Part shown: piece by piece, positions 60,796 to 64,000 of the stretch
How positions within the stretch are numbered: the stretch's first letter is position 1
How the letters are laid out: the number at the start of each line of letters is the position of its first letter
Assembly: GCA_003254925.1 (NCBI GenBank)
Contig: QANZ01007536.1
Span: 298,380-362,379, forward strand
From: Chamaecrista fasciculata
Lineage: Eukaryota > Streptophyta > Magnoliopsida > Fabales > Fabaceae
Reading direction: 5' to 3'
DNA length: 64,000 nt
Notes under the pieces: model-generated
What the model saw: the letters and a program-made list of their open reading frames with translations, nothing else
Database searches by the model: none
What the model was told of the DNA's origin: nothing
Translations under genes and position numbers: made by a program

Positions 60796-61080
60796 GAACA
60801 ATTGGTGTTTGTGTTCGTGTTTCGCTCTCTGCACATAGATGGATCGAGAATTAGAGGTTTCGTGTTCGATAAAGATGATGAACAATTGGTGTTCGTGTTC
60901 GTGTTTCGCTCCATTATCGTCTTCATTGTCATGGGTTTTCGAAATTGCAGAAGCGAAACCGTCCATTATCGTCTTCATCGTCATGGGTTTTCAAAATTGC
61001 AGAAGCGAAATCATCAATTACCGTCTTCATCCTCTTCATCGTCTTCGGTTTTCGAAATTGCAGAAGCGAAATCGTCCATT
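60796..61080. repeat. Tandem repeats, about 52-bp units
   Basis: GTGTTCGTGTTTCGCTC occurs twice (about 60810 and 60894). A unit holding ATCGTCTTCATCGTCATGGG then AATTGCAGAAGCGAAA occurs three times from 60912. The frames over it are by-products of the repeat. Confidence 0.75.
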
Positions 61081-61373
61081 CAACTGAAATGGGTTTTCGA
61101 AATCAAAGCCAAAACGCTGATGATTTTTTTCTCAGTTTTGAAATCAAAGCCAAAATGGGTTTTGTGAGATGATTTTTTTTCTTAGTTTCGAAACTGAGAT
61201 GATTTGCTGAGAATGATGATCAACTGATGAATGATGATGATGATGAACCGATGAAGACCATGAATGATGATGATGAACTGATGAGAAGACGAAAAAGATG
61301 AAGAGGAAGATAAAAAAAATCAGGGAGTTTAGGGATTAAAAAAATAAGGTATTTATGTTAAATGGGAAGATCG

Positions 61374-61870
61374 ATGAAGATGAAGATTAAAAAAAAAAAA
61401 TTAAGTATTAGGGTTTAGGGTTCGCGGTTTTAGGGTTTAGGGTTTTTAATATTTTTAAGGACTAAATTGGATGAAGATGAAGATTAAAAAAAATTAAGTT
61501 TTAGAGGTTTAGGGGTTTAGAGTTTCGGGTTTTTAATATTTTTAAGGACTAAATTAGAATGTTTGGAAGAGTTTTGGGACACTTTACAATTTTATTTTGA
61601 GAATTTGAGACTAAAATGAATGAAAATGATGAAAAAGAGGGGGAATTGAGAATAATGAGTTAAGAATGGGTCAATGACATAATTGTACAACTCAGATTTT
61701 TTTTTTTAAGGTTTTAGGGTTTAGGGTTTGAGGTTTGAGGTTTGAAGTTTGGGGTTTAGAGTTTATGGTTTAGGGTTTTAGGTGTTAGGATTTTTAATAT
61801 TTTTAAGGATTAAATTGAAATATTTGGATGAGTTTTGAGACACTTTACAATTTTATTTTAAAGTTTGATT
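61374..61870. repeat. Degenerate repeats with telomere-like TTTAGGG words
   Basis: Three related blocks contain runs of TTTAGGG-like sequence followed by TTTTTAATATTTTTAAGGA and GGACTAAATT. The second and third share ACACTTTACAATTTTATTTT. No gene is visible. Confidence 0.65.
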
Positions 61871-61909
61871 CAATTGAATCACACTTTTTTATAAGGTTTG
61901 ATTCAATTT

Positions 61910-62090
61910 TTTTTTTTTGGTAAATGAAAGTTTAGGTGAGTTGGGTATCGGGGGCTCACCAAGGCCAGGGCCTGGTGAGGTACTTACAAATCGCCTACCA
62001 ACAAGGCCCTCACATCGGCAGTGGGATTCGAACTCACGACCTTGTGGGTTATGAGTTGACTCCTTACAATCTTGGTCAACCTTCGTTGGC
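61910..62090 (-). mobile_element. SINE with perfect 19-bp target duplication
   Basis: The 181-bp element on the minus strand starts GCCAACGAAGGTTGACC, has a tRNA-type box B (GAGTTCGAATCCC) about 60 nt in, and ends in poly(A). ATAAGGTTTGATTCAATTT lies on both sides (61891-61909, 62091-62109). The perfect duplication suggests recent insertion. Confidence 0.88.
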
Positions 62091-62139
62091 ATAAGGTTTG
62101 ATTCAATTTGATCTAATATCTTTTGTTTTTAAATGATTA

Positions 62140-62400
62140 TGGTGAATTACAAATTAGGTACATGTGGTTAGGCCGAATCGCATATTACTACCGCGTGATT
62201 TGAAAAATTTCACTTTAGGTACCTGAGATATGCGTCGTTTAGCAATTAAGGTATCTGTGTTTTTGTTTCGTTAATTTTAAGGGAAAATGCTGACGTGACA
62301 CAATCTTAGCCATCGATTTTCAATGTATCTTAGTCGTCGATTTATATTACATCTTAACCGTTAGTTTCTCTTGCATCTTAATCGTTGATTTTCACTCCAA
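62140..62400. repeat. Left-half fragment of the 25311-26335 family
   Basis: TGCTGACGTGACACAATCTTAG and neighbours match the inside of the left arm of that element. Ends are lost. Confidence 0.55.
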
Positions 62401-62990
62401 GGTTAAAATCTCATTTTTGGTTCTCAAACTATGGGGTAAGTTTCATTTTGGTCATAAAAGTTATTTTTTGTTTCAATTTTGTTCTCAAACTTTTACATTT
62501 TTTCCGTTTTGATCTCCAAAATGTGATTTTATCAGAATTTTCACTGGTACTTTTAGTCATAAATTAGAGATAAAAATCAACAACAAATTTATCTTCAATT
62601 TGTAACTAAGAATGAAAATTTCTCTTTCTATCTTTGTCAACTCATTTATTATTACGTATTTGAGTAGGGGCGAAAAAAACATAAAAATTACATAAAATAA
62701 ATAAATGGGTTAAATAAAAAAATGATTTTTTTTTAAAAATAAAGTAGCTCAGTTTGATTGGGTCGGACCTGATGGCCCGGCCTGAGTCTAACCGGGTCAG
62801 GTCTCAAGTCCGGCTCCGCCTGTGATCAATCTTATATTTGAGAGAATAACGATTCATCTTAATTATTTAGGTTAGAAATACAACGTAAACCATATGAAAT
62901 AACATTTTTTTGGACAAAAAACGGAACAAATATGAAAGTTTGAGGACTAAATGAAATAAAAATTAGTTTTAGGACCAAAATGAAACTTAT
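62401..62990. repeat. Inverted GGTC/GACC phrase element, interrupted by the TRIM
   Basis: GTTTCATTTTGGTC near 62446 pairs with GACCAAAATGAAAC near 62972, which marks an inverted-repeat element. The LTR element at 62991 directly follows the right arm. A GC-rich patch, GGTCGGACCTGATGGCCCGG, lies at about 62760. Confidence 0.5.
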
Positions 62991-63318
62991 TGTTAGGAAT
63001 AATTAGCATTATTATTATTATTATTAATGTTAGTAATTCAAAAATTATAGAGTATGCGCACGGTTGAGCTCTTGGCTGAGTCTTGGGGGAAATTGTGAGT
63101 TTGTTAGCGAGTAGTAGATTTTAGGAAGATTATTAAAATTATCTTTTGTTATTCTCACAATCTGTTTAAGATATCTTTCAGATTTGTTATTGATTTTTAA
63201 AATATTTAATTAAGATTTGATTAGGGTTTTTTAGATATTTTGAATTCATGTACTCCCCGAGGGTATTTTCTGATTGAATAAGATGGATGAGTTCCCCTTT
63301 AAAAAAAAAATCCCAACA
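62991..63318 (+). repeat. 5' LTR of the TRIM
   Basis: 328 bp, TG...CA, with TCTTTTGTTATTCTCACAAT as in the 3' LTR. Confidence 0.87.
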
Positions 63319-63319
63319 G

Positions 63320-63331
63320 TGGTATCAGAGC
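63320..63331 (+). promoter_or_regulatory. Primer binding site (initiator tRNA-Met type)
   Basis: TGGTATCAGAGC starts two bases after the LTR end and complements the 3' end of initiator tRNA-Met, as in plant Copia-like elements. Confidence 0.88.
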
Positions 63332-63755
63332 CTAGGTTGTTTTGAGAGTCTTCCGTTCTTGAAGTTTGTGAGATTGAGTAGCACATCTCTCACATATTGA
63401 GATGATGTTGCTACAAAGAATTCTGCTAGTGGGAGGAACGAATCCTCACCATTAGATTTGAGATTTGTGTTGAATAATTGCAAGAGCTCGGTGAAAGAAT
63501 TGGCTTGAAGAAGATGAGATATACGTTGCAGAAGTAGATAAGAAGAAGTGGATCTTTTGTGAGAAGCGCACAAGATTTGATAATTTTTTGGAGAGATGGT
63601 GCTCCAATGGGTTAATGATGAGAGAGTGCATCATTAGCAAAATGATGAGAAAGTGCATCATTATGGAAAGAAGAGAAGCTTCGTAGAAAAGATCCATGGA
63701 AAAATTGAAGATTTATGCCATTAAACTGAATTTTCTTGTGAAGAAATTTCAATTT

Positions 63756-63766
63756 AAGGGAGGAAT
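63756..63766 (+). promoter_or_regulatory. Polypurine tract
   Basis: AAGGGAGGAA lies directly before the 3' LTR and would prime plus-strand synthesis. Confidence 0.8.
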
Positions 63767-64000
63767 TGTTAGGAAAAATTAGCATTATTATTATTATTAT
63801 TAATGTTTGTAATTCAAAAATTGTGGAGTATGCGCACGTTTAAGCTCTTGGCCGAGTCTTGGGGGAAATTGATTTTATTTTAATTATTGTATTTATTTAA
63901 TTATGAGTTTGTTAGCAAGTATTTTAGGAAGATTATTAGAATTATCTTTTGTTATTCTTACAATCTGTTTGAGATATCTTTCAGATTTGTTATTGATTTT
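63767..64000 (+). repeat. 3' LTR of the TRIM (partial)
   Basis: It starts TGTTAGGAAAAATTAGC and aligns with the 5' LTR apart from an insertion of about 38 bp near 63870-63904 and scattered substitutions. It is cut by the window end. Confidence 0.87.

Larger units (their letters stand above)
62991..64000 (+). mobile_element. TRIM-type miniature LTR retrotransposon (runs off right edge)
   Basis: The 5' LTR (62991-63318, TGTTAGGA...TCCCAACA) is followed by a tRNA-Met-type primer site, an internal region of only 448 bp without gag or pol, a polypurine tract and a 3' LTR from 63767. The layout is complete but non-coding, as in TRIM elements. It needs proteins supplied by another element. Confidence 0.85.

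Noticed and set aside
60763-61167. 134-codon plus frame
   Set aside because: It is spread over 52-bp tandem repeats and has no family match.
62745-62830. GC-rich GGTCGG/CCCGGC patch as a possible regulatory site
   Set aside because: It resembles words common in plant hAT-like repeats and has no gene nearby.
1-64000. A multi-gene pathway or defence-type system
   Set aside because: Only three unrelated housekeeping or signalling genes are present. No cluster of functionally linked genes was found.

Overview
This is nuclear DNA from a flowering plant, most likely a core eudicot. It is AT-rich, has long gene-poor stretches and spliceosomal introns, and carries dense plant-type transposable elements. 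Three conserved plant genes are present, all read on the minus strand. I could not determine the species.

Genes. (1) At 428-3170 lies the 5' part of NSF, the AAA+ ATPase that disassembles SNARE complexes. Seven coding exons give the first 284 residues, up to and including the D1 Walker A motif, and the gene continues beyond the left edge. Its first intron has AT-AC ends with consensus U12-type signals. (2) At 11544-15128 lies a complete two-exon HAESA-LIKE 1 (HSL1) receptor kinase of 1006 residues. (3) At 39802-42636 lies a 944-codon uninterrupted reading frame for a PLP-fold protein related to molybdenum-cofactor sulfurase. It has a two-part 5' leader, a 2.6-kb leader intron and a 36-codon upstream ORF. 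The three genes show no functional link. They are neighbours, not a pathway or an operon.

Between the genes, most recognisable sequence is transposon-derived. About twenty short inverted-repeat elements carry arrays of GGTCC/GGACC-containing motifs in their ends. Ten have exact or 8-of-9 flanking 9-bp duplications, which fits Mutator-like non-autonomous elements. One of them inserted about 230 bp upstream of the NSF start codon. Another (52684-53990) is a 1.3-kb foldback carrying the 5' end of an MRS2-4-like magnesium transporter gene in both arms. There are also hAT-type elements with 8-bp duplications (one nested in another), a Stowaway and two Tourist-like elements, Helitron-like 3' ends, a SINE with a perfect 19-bp duplication and an older relative, LINE 3' ends, an 838-bp TG...CA element that is mostly one large palindrome, and at the right edge a miniature LTR retrotransposon (TRIM).

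The assembly has two long N gaps (8341-8989, 28228-28720) and several single Ns. Most single Ns sit inside or next to transposons, and some are flanked by repeated sequence, which suggests unresolved alleles or collapsed repeats. No rRNA, tRNA gene or CRISPR array was seen.
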